Part shown: positions 22,186-33,944 of the stretch, piece by piece | Layout: every line of letters starts with the position of its first letter | Position numbering within the stretch: the first letter of the stretch is position 1 | Assembly: GCF_020283565.1 (NCBI RefSeq) | Contig: NC_060062.1 | Span: 26,348,251 to 26,412,250 of the forward strand | Source of the DNA: Trifolium pratense | Lineage: Eukaryota; Streptophyta; Magnoliopsida; Fabales; Fabaceae | Reading direction: 5' to 3' | DNA: 64,000 nt | Notes under the pieces: model-generated | What the model was told of the DNA's origin: nothing | The model's database searches: none | The model's input: the letters and a program-made list of their open reading frames with translations, nothing else | Program-made: the position numbers and the translations under genes

Positions 22186-25100
22186 ATGGCGAATCGTAGA
22201 GAACGAGATTTGATTCATAGAGACGGTGTAGATCCATTGGACGGTGAGGATTTCAATTTTGACGATTCTTCGTCTGTTGAATCGTACGCTGGTAGTGGTA
22301 GTGGTGGTGGTTCCGTTGCGAGTAGTTCTTCGCCGGGAGATGATGACGGCGGTGGTTTGAGGAGTGAGGTTGGACTGACGGAGCGGTTGACAGATATTAT
22401 CGTCGATGAAAGCGATGGCGATCTGTTGATTCAGCAAACTAATTGCGAAGAGAGGTTGTTGCAGTGGCTGCAAGCTCTTGATATGCAAGTTATTGGAGCG
22501 TGTCGTGCTGATGAGAGGTTGAAACCGTTGTTGAAGATGAATACTGTTTCTGGCGTTTCTGAAGATCCTTTGTTGACTCAATTAATTCAGGTTAGCTTCA
22601 TCTTGAGGCTTTGGTTTGATGAATTCTTCGGTGTGATGGTTGTGATAAAGTGTGTTCGTGTTCTGTGCAGCATTTTGAGCCATCGGAGGTTGGTATGTTA
22701 GCTAGATGCTTCTGCTTGCCTCTTGTTACCATCCGCGTTGGGAAGATCAGCAAGGAAGGAACTCGCTTATGTCCTACTGCTAATAGGTAATAATGTCATT
22801 TGAAAACTGTGTCGATATTCACAAAATGCTTTTCCCTTTGAAGGGGACAAATCTTTTGATTCAACTATAAAATTTTACTAATATTATGGCCATTGTTTAG
22901 AAAATTATTTATATCATGCATTCTATAGGATAAAACATCGGTTACTAGTTACTATTAGCATAATGAAATATTGACATTAGTATATTCATTGTATGCTTGA
23001 TTAATTCTTATATCATTAAAGGCAATTTAAAAAATTTACCATCTCACATGCCTTAATATAAATGTAAATAAATATAGTTAGTAACTGATATGCGAGATGG
23101 TAATGAGCGGAAATTGTGAGGGGTGTCTACTGGTTGGTCAAACCTTCAGCCAAATAGGTAGTGGTGACCCTTTTATGGCACGCCACACGACAGATGCTAG
23201 CTCTATTCTTTGTAGGAAACCAAGTATAGGACTAAAGCATCCTATCTATGGTAGTAGCTGTTGCCGCAAGTTATAACAGGATATCAATCCTTTTTGGTAT
23301 CTTTTGTTGTGGAAAAGCAAAGAGGGGTGACTTTTGGAAGAAGACGTTGTCTGATGATGATCTTGAGGTTGGGAGGGAAGTCAGGGAGAGAACCAAGGCT
23401 TATGGATAGCCCGGGAATACTCCTTCCCCAGACTTCCCCTCTGCTACTTAGTAAAAACCTCTGCTAGTGAGGAGAGAACTATACACTTAATTTTTCTCAA
23501 ATACAGTCAGTTTTTTTTTACTATGTATTTCCTGCTAGATTAAGACAACACATGGGATGGGGTGAGCTTAGAGTAGAATAAGACTCCATCTTTTACTCTC
23601 AACTCATACATGTAGTTTATTGACTACGCCCCTTGAGAGTGTGAGTGTATGTATACTATAATTCGAATACATTCTCCTTCATAAGTTTCCTATATGTGCT
23701 TCTGCATTTCTTTTGTGGATTGTTGAAACATCAGAATTTTGCGGCAATTTTTTCCGTTTTCCCACTATTATTCCTTGGCAACCCTTTTTCTGAGCTAAGG
23801 TATGATCTGTTCATATGAAAGAACAAAGTTCACTGAAATAAGTCCATCGATGTTCAGATTATATATAATTCCTCAGCCACCTGCACTCAGGGCCAAGCAA
23901 TGGGCCAGTGCTGGGGTTCAGTTGTGGACCGTCTGGTTCTGTGAGAGAAAAATAGTCAGAAGTAGGCCTAGATTTGGGCAAACTGCAATCCTTATTTTGT
24001 AGATCTAGAGTTTTATAACAACTAGGTTTAATGAGCTTATTTACACTAAATCCATCGGCTGCAGCCATTAATTAATATACTTCTACATTTTTATCTGCAA
24101 TTTTTTTTTTTATGGATTCCTTTTAAGTTTTAGAAGTTAAGATTCAATGATGTTTTCCTTGTAGACTATTCCTTAACACTGAATTTAATCGACATGCGCA
24201 TACTTTTATTTATGGCTATCTGGCTAATTCATAACTCTACTTGATTTATCTACTTGTTATTGCCAATGTCTTGTGCATTTTGTTTTGCTACGTTTCTGTT
24301 TTGAAGATTGAAGTAGCATTTATCTGTCTGCTATATGCCAACTAAGATATCTATTATGTTGCAACTTAGCTTTCCATTTCTTCCTACTGACTGTCTGCAG
24401 CACAATGTGAAAATCCTTTTGTGGTTGGATGCTTTTTTATTTTTCTTTACTCATTGTGATATAATCTTATTGAAATATGTAGTTTTTTTTTTCCTTAAAA
24501 TAATCCTTAGCTGGAGTCTGTAGTTTAGTTCATTGATGGTAATATGTTCTTTCTTCCAAGTAAAAATGTCTTTTGACTTGTAGGTAACGGGACGTATTCT
24601 ATTATGATCTCTGAAATAAGAGGAAGTAAAGGTAGTTTCATGAACCTATATTATATACATTGCTACTGTTCGGAATTTTAGATCACTTCACTATAGGTTT
24701 GACACTTTGTATGGGGTGAAATAACTAATTGACTAGGTTAGTAGTTTATATGCAAATTAGTGTTATGTCATGTATTTGAATATTTGTATATACTGTGATT
24801 TTTTGTGTACTCAATATTCCATGTATTCTGTGCCCTTCCTGTGTATATGATATTCCATGTTATACTTAAATTGAGATGCTGAACATGTTATTTTGGTGAA
24901 CTCCTTTCCTCCCTAAATTTTGCATCAATATGATTGCTTAAACAAAGATTGTCTGTATTATCCAGATTTGATATGGATTTTGTTTGGTGTTTGATTCTAT
25001 TTTTTTAATGTTCTAAACTAAATTTGAAAAAATATTTAGTAGAAAGTGGTTAGGATTATGTCTTCTATGAGGGTTCAATTTGTCGGTCAGAAAGGTTGAC

Positions 25101-27312
25101 CAGTTTCTTTTAATGTGACTGTATTTCTATCTTAAACTAAAATTTACCTTCTGGTCACTGACTATGATTTTTCAGTCGGAAGCAAATGGCTTTGTGCCCT
25201 AAACTTTTGTGTTTAGTATTTTATTACAAATTAGAAATGCCTGCGCCTTAAAGATACAATGATTTTCAACTTATAGGAACTTCATACCTTGTTTGGAGCA
25301 TTCTTATTGGAAGGAAAATAGTGTTGGCAAATTAATTTTAACAAATTCATTTGGTTAATATACCTGATTTAGCTTACATATCAGAAAACACTTTTGTTGA
25401 GAGGAAATATTATTGCTACATTTTTATTTTAGTTTTTATTTTAGTTTTTATTTGTGACTTAAAACTTACATGGTTAATTAGATGTTTTTTAATAAAAAAA
25501 TTTGCGGGCTAAGGTTTTGGACTTTGAAGGCTCTGCATCACAATTTTGTTGCCTAATTTTACTTTTTTTTTTCCTTGTTAGTTATCTTCTTAATTATTGT
25601 ATATATATAACATCTCGACTTTTCTTGTTCACAGGGGTAACTTGACACTTGTTCTACTTCCAAGTTCTGATCTTCGTCTCTCATTCATTGGGGATGATGG
25701 TAAGACAGAGAGATTATTCACTCTTTCTAGCACATCCCAATGCTCTTCTGTCGTGGTTCAGGGAATCCCAACTGACAGCTCTGGCCGATCCTTCCATGTT
25801 ACTACTCCTGATGACAGAACTTTTTTCTTCTGGTGCTCTGAAAAGTCTAAGCTGCTAGGAGTTGAATTACTTGCAAAGGTAATCTTTGGTATTCTCAGCT
25901 TTTAATTAGTGCATGCTATTAGATACAAAATTAGTTTGCATTCTTCCCATTTTCTCATTATTTTTTATAATGTTTCGATTCCAATAACTCAGATGGAGGA
26001 TTTACTAAAGAGGAAACCATCAATTGCTGAACTGAGTGGCATTAGCAAGTCGCGGCTTGATTGTTTTGCTACTCAACTTCGTGCTTTTCTTGTGGGGTCC
26101 ACGGGGGGAGGTCTTCATGACAGTTCAGCTTGTGCTTCAATGTCTGCAAATTCCACGGCATTCGGTGATGTTCCAATTGAAAACTCACACTCCTCATCAT
26201 CAAAATTTCCTCGATCTCGACATATTGTACAGACAACAAAGGGAGATTCAATGCTTTACCAGAGCATTCTTAGTCCAAGGTCAAGTTCTTTTAAAGAGGT
26301 TCCCCCAAGAAACCTGTCTTCCCATAGGATTGCTGCTAGGGAGAAGATTAAGCGCCGTGGTGACAACCAGCAGCAAGCAGCTGACAACTTGGATTTATCA
26401 TCAACTTCTGATCATGGCAAAGCTTCAGACGTAACAAAAACTCTTCCTTTCTCTCCAAATTTTATGGGATCAGCAGGGATGTTTAATGTTCCGTCAAGCC
26501 TTGGACCAGGCGGGGAAGTCACCCCTGTGGTGTCTCCTCTTTTTTCTCCCTACTATTGTTGGTGTCCACCTGGGATTTCTTCTACCTTTCCATCCATTGC
26601 AGCACTACCACAATCTCCTGTGTCATTTGCTGGATCACAGCCACTTGCCTCGGGTGCCTCTCTACTACCCAACACTCTTGCAGCTAGCCTGTTCCAACCA
26701 ATACAGCCTCTCAATCTTGGTTCCTCAATGGACTTTCCTCCATTTTTCCCTGAACCATTAGTCAGAATGTCGTTACCAACTTCTCAACAGATTCCCACTT
26801 TCACACCCCTAATGTGTGATCCAATTGTTCATGTCCCAATAATTGATGTCTGTTCTTCGGGGCAGGGCTATCTTGTGAGTGCTGGACCTGCAATGTCAAC
26901 TAGTATTCCACCGCTGCATCCAAATCTTGTGAACCCACTGATCTCTGAATCCGATGCAGTGGTGAAAGGTGCAAGGGAAACTCTAAGGTTGCTGATTGGT
27001 GGCTCAAGCCAGGGTAACCAACAGGTTATGATCGACCCTTTCCCAGCAATTTTAACCAATCTGAATGAAAACCAAAACAATGTCCTTGTTGCTGGCAGCC
27101 GCGGTCTTTACACTGGAACCAGAGATATAAATGTTATTGCAAACAGCATTGCTGCAATGGGATTAGTATCATTATCTGGAGCATCCAATGGAGACAATGA
27201 AAGTGATTCCGAGGTATGTGGCAACTATGGTATTTTGGAAGCAATAAAGAAATCCAATGACGCAGGTGGTGCCTTTTCGGATGAGGGCGGACCCTCTTTA
27301 GATTCTAAGTAG
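22186..27312 (+). CDS. Unknown conserved protein, 694 residues
   Basis: Four exons: 22186-22590, 22671-22786, 25635-25878, 25993-27312. All junctions are GT-AG and phases match. The N-terminus has an acidic/Gly/Ser-rich stretch (about 20-62). A folded region follows (about 80-290) with ERLLQWLQALDMQVIGACRADERLKPLL, GMLARCFCLPLVTIRVGKI and a beta-rich segment GNLTLVLLPSSDLRLSF...RTFFFWCSEKSK, and then a helix. The last half is Ser/Pro/Gly-rich and probably disordered. No catalytic motif is visible. The beta-rich segment followed by FFFW has the look of a PH-like fold such as the Pru domain of proteasome receptor Rpn13; this is inference only. The Arabidopsis equivalent may be the neighbour of SPC25 (At2g39950), from memory of locus order. 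Intron 2 is 2.85 kb with no gene. The 3' end of this gene was copied to 46541-47140. Confidence 0.85.
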
Positions 27313-27712
27313 TTATAGCCCGGAATGCAATTGTGTTTTTCCATTTGTTGATCTTTCTCTCGTGTCCAGAAAATGTAGATATGTGCTGTAGCCCTTTTAA
27401 ATGGAATTAGTGTAAGTATCACGATTCCTGATGCAAAATTTGCCTTTATTCATCCTAAATTCATTAGAAATCCTTTTTAGTCAAGTTTAATTGAGGACTT
27501 GCTTAAAATTGCAAAGAGTAGTTGCTTTGATCAGCTAATGGAATTTTAGTGCGACTTTCATGATTCTTGAGCTGTGATGCCTTTATTTATCTTTAGTTGC
27601 GGCTTTACCACTTGATATTTGAGAATTAATAACTTGCTCAAGTTCAAAATTAGACTAAAATCATGAAGTTGCTTTCTAACTAACTGTCTGTCTATCCCTT
27701 GCACCATAGTCA

Positions 27713-28015
27713 ACTAGGGGGATAATAATAATGAACAATGAGGCTAGATTGAGATAAAGATACTCTAGCAAGGTTATGAGCGATTCTATTTGCTTGCCTC
27801 CGAGTAAAAACTATGTTGTAACTAGCATTTGTGTTAAGTAGGGACCTACAAGATGATAACAAAGTTCCTAACTCATTCTCTTACATATAATTATTAAGCA
27901 AAGCGTGCACCACTTGTTGACAATTGCTTTCGAATATTACCCTATCATAACCATTTGATATGGCTAGAGAGAGAGCTTGCTTCAAGGTTGTAGCTTCGCA
28001 TTCAACTCCGGTAAC
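27713..28015 (-). pseudogene. RNase H-like remnant, duplication copy 1
   Basis: On the minus strand this encodes, with breaks, VECEATTLKQALSLAISNG, then YDRVIFESNCQ, then a VHALLNNYM-type stretch and the usual C-terminal arginine-rich segment. That is the order of plant RNase H-like (RVT_3) domains. The same piece is present at 35265-35565 and 48204-48440, so it was already in the ancestral unit. It is non-functional as it stands. Confidence 0.6.
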
Positions 28016-28583
28016 TTCAAAAAGGAAATGTCATAGTATATTTGACAAAATGGTTGCCTTACTAGTTACTAGCACTCTCATATTCTTTTTTTTTTTCCCA
28101 AAGATAAAGAGGGCTTGCACCAAAAAAATAAGATTAAAGTGCAATAAACACATCCCATGTCCATTAAACTCCTATGATTAACCAAAGCATCTACACAAAA
28201 AATTCATTAAAAAAAAACTTAGGTTGAGAAATTAAATTGTCTGAATCTTTTTCCGCTTTCAGTGTTAGGTCTACACAAATCATGCTCAAATTTTGACCCG
28301 GCATAAATCATTTCGACTCGGTTTGCTTTGGTTAAAGGATCCATAACCATATACTGAGGATATTTTCTCATCCCCCTCCCACCGTCCCTCCTTTTTTCAC
28401 GCGAAAAATTTCTGGAAACGTTTATCAAATTTTTTTAGTGTAATTTCAACTAAAATTTACACGAAAAAAATTTTGGGAAACGTTTTCAGAAATTTTTTGA
28501 GTAAGAAAAGAAATGAGAATATTCCTATATTGAGATTGATAAGCCCAAAATCAGTGTAGGCCTAAGAGTGACAAGATCCCACA

Positions 28584-28690
28584 TCCGACATTAATGAGCC
28601 ACGGCTCGGGAAACCACCCATTAACTTGGGAGTGGTAAATCCGACATTAATGAGCCACGGCTCGGGAAACCACCCATTAACTCGGGAGTG
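28584..28690. repeat. 52-bp tandem duplication specific to copy 1
   Basis: ATCCGACATTAATGAGCC followed by ACGGCTCGGGAAACCACCC and a GGGAGTGGTAA tail occurs twice in tandem here. The matching places at 36025 and 49083 have it once. The event therefore happened after the units separated. Confidence 0.85.
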
Positions 28691-29181
28691 GTAAGTAAAA
28701 CAAAAAATTGCCCTTACCCGAGATCGTGAGAGGGAAGAGTAAAACGGTTAAATGTCTTCTTTTAGTTTCTTTGACTTATTTATATTTTAAAAATAATTGT
28801 TAAAAATATTAGGGTGGGAATTTAATTCCACAACTTCTTATTTTTTCAATTCGAATATCTAAGCTTGTCACCCCTAAATGATGGTTGATGAACCTAATCA
28901 TATTTCTACTGCAATACTACATTTTTCTCTCATATGCATTCATCTCACAAAAACTATTGTCCATTTGATCAATCGAATTATCATCTAAAAAAGAAGTATT
29001 ATAAGAGATATTTTACAATAAACGAATCTTAAAAGCTAACTATAATTTGTGTGATTGTGTTTGTTCTTTATATTCAAAAAAGACAAACAATAATAGAGAA
29101 TAAGAAAAAAAAAATCTTAGCCAAATTTATTAATGTAATTATTATATATGAGATGGACTTTTCTCAAATACAAAATAACTT

Positions 29182-29370
29182 TTAAACATTAGAATAAGGA
29201 GGAGGACGACAACATGGACCCCTTTTACAAACAAGTTTTAAACAACCTGGCACTTGTTTAATTTCGCAACAAGGGGGTACTGTAGCTTTGACATTGCCAA
29301 CTATAGTACCTGCTGAAATAAGAACAAGTAACATTACAAACTTAAATAACATCTTCAATTGAGTTTTCAT
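29182..29370 (-). CDS. Secreted six-cysteine peptide, copy 1
   Basis: A single-exon gene for a 62-residue precursor. Residues 1-29 form a hydrophobic signal peptide (LFKFVMLLVLISAG core) with a plausible cleavage after VKA. The mature part is basic, proline-rich, and has six cysteines in the order CC-x7-C-x4-C-x4-CC (C34, C35, C43, C48, C53, C54), enough for three disulfides. It would enter the secretory pathway and be exported. The family is not recognised: the adjacent CC pairs do not fit the nodule NCR pattern, defensins or albumin-1. An antimicrobial, signalling or symbiotic role is possible but not shown. A TATA box lies 55 bp upstream. Its protein is identical to copy 2. Preserved reading frames in four copies argue for a real gene. 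Confidence 0.72.
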   Translation of the reverse strand: MKTQLKMLFKFVMLLVLISAGTIVGNVKATVPPCCEIKQVPGCLKLVCKRGPCCRPPPYSNV

Positions 29371-29424
29371 TAAAAAGCAAAGTTGATATTTTGCAATGAG
29401 TAATGTGTTAGAACAAGGAGTACA

Positions 29425-29432
29425 TATTTATA
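29425..29432 (-). promoter_or_regulatory. TATA box of peptide gene copy 1
   Basis: TATAAATA on the minus strand, 55 bp before the start codon, which places the likely transcript start about 25 bp further on. Confidence 0.6.
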
Positions 29433-30690
29433 TGCAATGAAAGAATCCTCTAAAATATTATCCTCTTTCCGATCTTTTTGTTAAAATAATAATTTATTTT
29501 TTAGATTCATGAAATAATTGATGATCAAAAGCATTAGAATATTTTTTTTTACCAAAAACATTAGGACATTAATGATGGTCAAACTTCGACTTTTTTTTTA
29601 TCATATGGAATATTTTTTTATATGTTGACTGAATTTTAATACATCATTTATTTTATAACTATTTTAATACATCATTAATCATTTTGATAACTATTTTAAT
29701 ACTTCATTGGTCCTAAAATATAAATATAAATAAATTCAAATTGCCCTATTAAAGGACTCAGTTGCAAACATGGTATAAATGTCTACTCATCCTTATTGAT
29801 CCTATGAGAAAGCCACCCACATGTAGGGGTGTTTAAATTCAAATTGATTTCATTTAAATTAAAATACCTCCGTCCGCTACTTAAATAACGGACACCCCCA
29901 AAAATATCATACCTTTATAATGTTCGTTACTTAACTAGCAACCGACATTTTTCCTAAAAATTCTCATCTTTATAGTGTCTGTTACTTTAGTAACAAAAGA
30001 ATAAAATAGAAAACACATAGGACGCACGAATAATCAATAGGTGGTAAAATGAAATCTCATTTTACATTCCATATGTGTACTAATGGGCTTAAGGTCCTGT
30101 CTTAATCGAAGTGCCTCGTTATAGTATTTGTGACCTTCTTGTATGTCCCTACATTGACAATAACAATACATTATAAGTTTTCACTCCCCTCTCACCCGAT
30201 GAGTCTTTTATCCTTCTGAAATAATGACATTTTTGTCTATACAAATATTGTTTAGAACATAATTTTTAAAATTTTCTTAGTTTTAAATATTATTTCCAAC
30301 TATAAAAAAAATTCAAAATCTTTGTTCCGAACTTTATTCGTATAGGCAAAAATGTTATTTCGAAAGGAAAGATAAGAGAATGATAAGAGAAGAAAAAACT
30401 TTATAGTCAAGCTTGTGACTAGCAATAGTATTTGGCCATATAAAATAGAATGATCGTCTTATTATTTTTTTTGTCCGTTGTTTTTAAAAACAACATAAAT
30501 TACACTTTCAGATAAAGAAAAAACACAGTTTTGTTTGGATATATTACTTGGAAGAAGAAAATAAACAAAAATCGTCCACACGAATGCATATTTTGAAAAA
30601 TAAATAAAAGCAGCTCCCTTATTCTTTACACACTTTTTTACGTCGTAGGCCTTTGCCGTGTAAAAAGTTTTTTAATTCGTCAACAATAAA

Positions 30691-31565
30691 TTGATCTAAA
30701 TGATAACTGTAGTTCAAGTTCAAAATAAGACTGATAATCATGAAGTTGTTGCGAACTAAGTGTCTACCTTTCAGCAGGCATAACTAAATAATCATGAGTG
30801 TTCATTTTAGGTTGTTTTGGAAACCTTAACATGAATTTCACACTCATAGCAAAGATGAAAATGGACAAACTGCTGAAATATTTCGTGATGTTTTGAAAAC
30901 TTTAACATATGAATTATACATTTGCATCAAACATATAAATCAATGATATTTTATAAATAAAATTTCTCCAATTAATCTTGTGCACTATAAAAAAGAAAAA
31001 TGTTTTAAAAATAATATGGAAGATTTTTAGCCCATAAACATAATTTTGGCACATTTTTCTACTTTTATTTGTTAATACAAGTATGAAGTTCATATGATGT
31101 TTTATGCCTGTAAATTATCTATATTTTATGTTATTCGATAATGGACTCATGTGTTCTTGGATCAAACAACATTCAAGACAAAAAAATTGGTTTAAAGTCA
31201 AAAGTGACACAAGGAATATTCTTCATCTATCATAAAAGAAAATTGAGAATGAGAAAATATATTCCTGAAGCAAAATAAAAAAACTCGTGAGAATGAGAAA
31301 ATATGTTACGGAGTTCGTTTGGTTTAAATTAACATATCAATGATTAAATCGTTAACAATGTAAATTCAGATACATGAGTATTTCAATTACTTTTATTTTG
31401 TCATATTATTTGTAGGCTTGAGTGTTCATTTTATGCTATTAATTTGGATGTAGTGAGGTTGTCCATGAATTCATCATTTTTCGTTTTTAGCGATGTTAAT
31501 CAATTTTTGAATGTATCTAATATACTTTATCAATTTAAATGAATGAGTATCTTGTTTTGATAAAA
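30691..31565. other. Spacer between duplication copies 1 and 2
   Basis: Contains a short echo of the gene-flank sequence (CAAGTTCAAAATAAGACTGA near 30714, compare 27640) and AT-rich sequence. No gene is seen. Confidence 0.4.
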
Positions 31566-31965
31566 AAAAAATTGTTAAAAATATTAGGGTGGAAAATTAA
31601 ATCTACGACTTCTTTTTTTTCAATTCGAATATCTAAGTTTGTCACCCCTAAATGATGTTGATGAATATAATCATATTTCTACTGCATTACTACATTTTTC
31701 TCTCATATGCATTCATCTCACAAAAAATATTGTCCATTTGATCAATCGAATTATCATCTAAAAGAGAAGTATTATAAGAGATATTTTACAATAAACGAAT
31801 CTCAAAAGCTAACTATAATTTGTGTGATTGTGTTTGTTCTTTATACGCGCACACAAATTCAAAAAAGACAAACAATAATAGAGAATAAGAAAAAAAAATC
31901 TTAGCCAAATTTATTAATGTAATTATTATATATGAGATGGACTTTTCTCAAATACAAAATAACTT

Positions 31966-32154
31966 TTAAACATTAGAATAAGGAGGAGGACGACAACATG
32001 GACCCCTTTTACAAACAAGTTTTAAACAACCTGGCACTTGTTTAATTTCGCAACAAGGGGGTACTGTAGCTTTGACATTGCCAACTATAGTACCTGCTGA
32101 AATAAGAACAAGTAACATTACAAACTTAAATAACATCTTCAATTGAGTTTTCAT
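31966..32154 (-). CDS. Secreted six-cysteine peptide, copy 2
   Basis: The encoded 62-residue precursor is identical to that of copy 1: signal peptide about 1-29 and mature CC-x7-C-x4-C-x4-CC. The coding sequence is intact, but the upstream TATA position reads AATAAATA instead of TATAAATA, so expression of this copy may be weaker or differently placed. The family is not recognised. Confidence 0.68.
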   Translation of the reverse strand: MKTQLKMLFKFVMLLVLISAGTIVGNVKATVPPCCEIKQVPGCLKLVCKRGPCCRPPPYSNV

Positions 32155-32207
32155 TAAAAAACAAAGTTGATATTTTGCAATGAGTAATGTGTTAGAACAA
32201 GGAGTAC

Positions 32208-32217
32208 ATATTTATTG
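32208..32217 (-). promoter_or_regulatory. Altered TATA position of peptide gene copy 2
   Basis: Minus strand CCAATAAATAT, where copies 1, 3 and 4 have TATAAATA. It is one base away from the likely functional box. Confidence 0.5.
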
Positions 32218-32975
32218 GCAATGAAAGAATCCTCTAAAATATTATCCGCTTTCCGATCTTTTTGTTAAAATAATAATTTATTTTTTAGATTCGTAAAATA
32301 ATTGATGGTCAAGAGTATTAGGATATTTTTTTACCAAAAATATTAGGACATTAATGATGGTCAAACTTCGACTTTTTTTTTATCATATGGAATATTTTTT
32401 TATATGTTGACTGAATTTTAATACATCATTTATTTTAAAACTATTTTAATACATCATTACTCATTTTGATAACTATTTTAATACTTCATTCGTCCTAAAA
32501 TATAAATATAAATAAATCAAACAAACTTGATGTATTTGGTTCAAAATTTGAACCGAATATATTCACTTTTATTGTCCAATCATTACTTATATTTTGAGAC
32601 AGGGGATTACATCATTACTTCTTACTTTGTTATATGCTTGAATTTATTATGATGTAGAAAAAAAGTGGTGGTGGTGGTGTTGAATTTTCGGTTAAACTCA
32701 GTAGAAAAAAATATTATAGATAAGACTTTCAATTTAATAATAGTGAAAAAAAATTTATCAATCTAAAAAAGATAAACTTCAAAAATGCTAAGAAATGTTG
32801 GGTTAATGGTGGATTTTGTAAAATTGCTGTTGTATGATTATGCCCAATTGATAATCAATAGTCGAAATCATGTTGTGTAAAAGGAATTGAAATGCAAAAT
32901 TACATAGATGTAGTTAATTTCCTTCTAAAAGTTGATGATTAATCTAAGAAATGTAAATATATTCCTAACCACATA

Positions 32976-33248
32976 CTTCTTCCGGCCTCTTTTGTAAGAA
33001 AATATGCTTATTTGTACGCTTATTAAAAAGTTACGTTTTTGTCTTGATTTTATGTAAAATTTATATTACATTTCCTAAAATGATCTTAAATTTGCATTGG
33101 AACTCTACAATTATTTTAAAAAGTAGAACAATTAATGAGAGTAATTTTGGAAGAATAACATTAAATAAACTTGATTTTGGTAACTTTTGATTATATTTAA
33201 GGCCAAATTTTTTTATTGACTTTTACTTATAAATAAGACCGGAGAGAG
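32976..33248. mobile_element. Degenerate Stowaway-like MITE
   Basis: The left end has TTCCGGCCTCTTTTGTAAG and the right end CTTATAAATAAGACCGGAGAG, inverse to each other. A TA flanks each side (32974-32975, 33249-33250). The ends resemble the Stowaway consensus with several substitutions. Confidence 0.65.
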
Positions 33249-33254
33249 TAGTTG

Positions 33255-33392
33255 TACTTTTTTTACTTTTTTGTCGTCAAGTTGTTTGGTGGGTAGAAAT
33301 TCTACTTTTAAAATAGATAAGTGAGATGACTGAGTTCGAACCCCAACCCCTACATATATAATTCAATGTCCCTAGTTAAGCTCACAAGAAGA
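33255..33392 (+). repeat. SINE-like dispersed repeat, copy 4
   Basis: T-rich head, GTCGTCAAGTTGTTTGGTGGG, B-box-like GAGTTCGAACCCC, CATATATAAT and a diverged TAGTTAAGCTCACAAG end. This is the same motif order as the copies at 755, 2800 and 8811. Confidence 0.5.
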
Positions 33393-33944
33393 AATTAATC
33401 ATTACTCTATTATCATATAATAAAATGATGTAATGAAAATCATAAATGTAAGGTATGCTTAAATACATCCATGATCCACCTACTCCCGAAAGAAACTAAA
33501 CTCCCGCAATAAATATGTCGTTTTAAGGTTTACTAGTAAATCTTTGTTGAGAGAATATCAGAGAGCAATGGAGGAAAATGCAGGATAACTGGATAAGGAA
33601 ATGGAGTGGATTTGGACTCACTGTTTTCGACACACTTTAATATGATTATGTGAGAAAATAGGCACAATCTATGAAGCATTCACAATTGATCATCCGCCTC
33701 TTAGACGCAACTTTTGCATAAGATCATGCAATAGAGAACCATATGACTTAAGATGTACGTACGCATAAGAAAAACACATTTTAAAAATCTAAAAATCACA
33801 CATGTCATTTGCGCACTAAAAACATGTATAATATGTTTAGAAGTGTAAAGTTAAAAATACAGAACTTCATCATCTAACAATGCATAACACTCTCACTCCC
33901 ACCATAAACGATATGCTAGATTTGCTAACGCTATAGCCTGTGTC
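33393..33944. other. Spacer before duplication copy 3
   Basis: AT-rich sequence with no gene or repeat recognised. Confidence 0.35.

Larger units (their letters stand above)
26749..30690. repeat. Segmental duplication, copy 1
   Basis: From the end of the 22-27 kb gene onward, the sequence recurs with high identity at 46537-51150 and, in parts, at 31566-32910, 33945-37500 and 37848-38151. Shared landmarks are the gene's 3' flank, an RNase H-like remnant, the TTTTTTCACGCGAAAAATTT segment, the cysteine-rich peptide gene and the stretch starting CCCTATTAAAGGACTCAG (29744). Relative to copies 3 and 4 it lacks about 800 bp at 27716, the junction after CACCATAGTCAA. Confidence 0.85.
31566..32910. 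repeat. Segmental duplication, copy 2 (partial)
   Basis: Starts at AATTGTTAAAAATATTAGGG, matching 28796 in copy 1 and 36188 in copy 3, and lacks everything 5' of that. Downstream of the peptide gene it keeps a degenerate Stowaway-like MITE and a GGTGGTGGTGGTG tract shared only with copy 3 (37295 region), so copies 2 and 3 are the closest pair there. Confidence 0.85.

Noticed and set aside
21988..22581. 197-codon minus-strand open frame
   Set aside because: It lies antisense to exon 1 of the 694-residue protein gene, is Arg/Thr/Gln-rich low complexity, and is a shadow of that exon's codon use.
23130..23480. Possible gene fragment in intron 2 of the 694-residue protein gene
   Set aside because: Short open frames only, no domain, and the intron's splice sites are sound.
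29182..29370. Classification of the peptide as a nodule NCR peptide
   Set aside because: NCR peptides have spaced cysteines (C-x5-C type) without adjacent CC pairs, so the family name is not supported.
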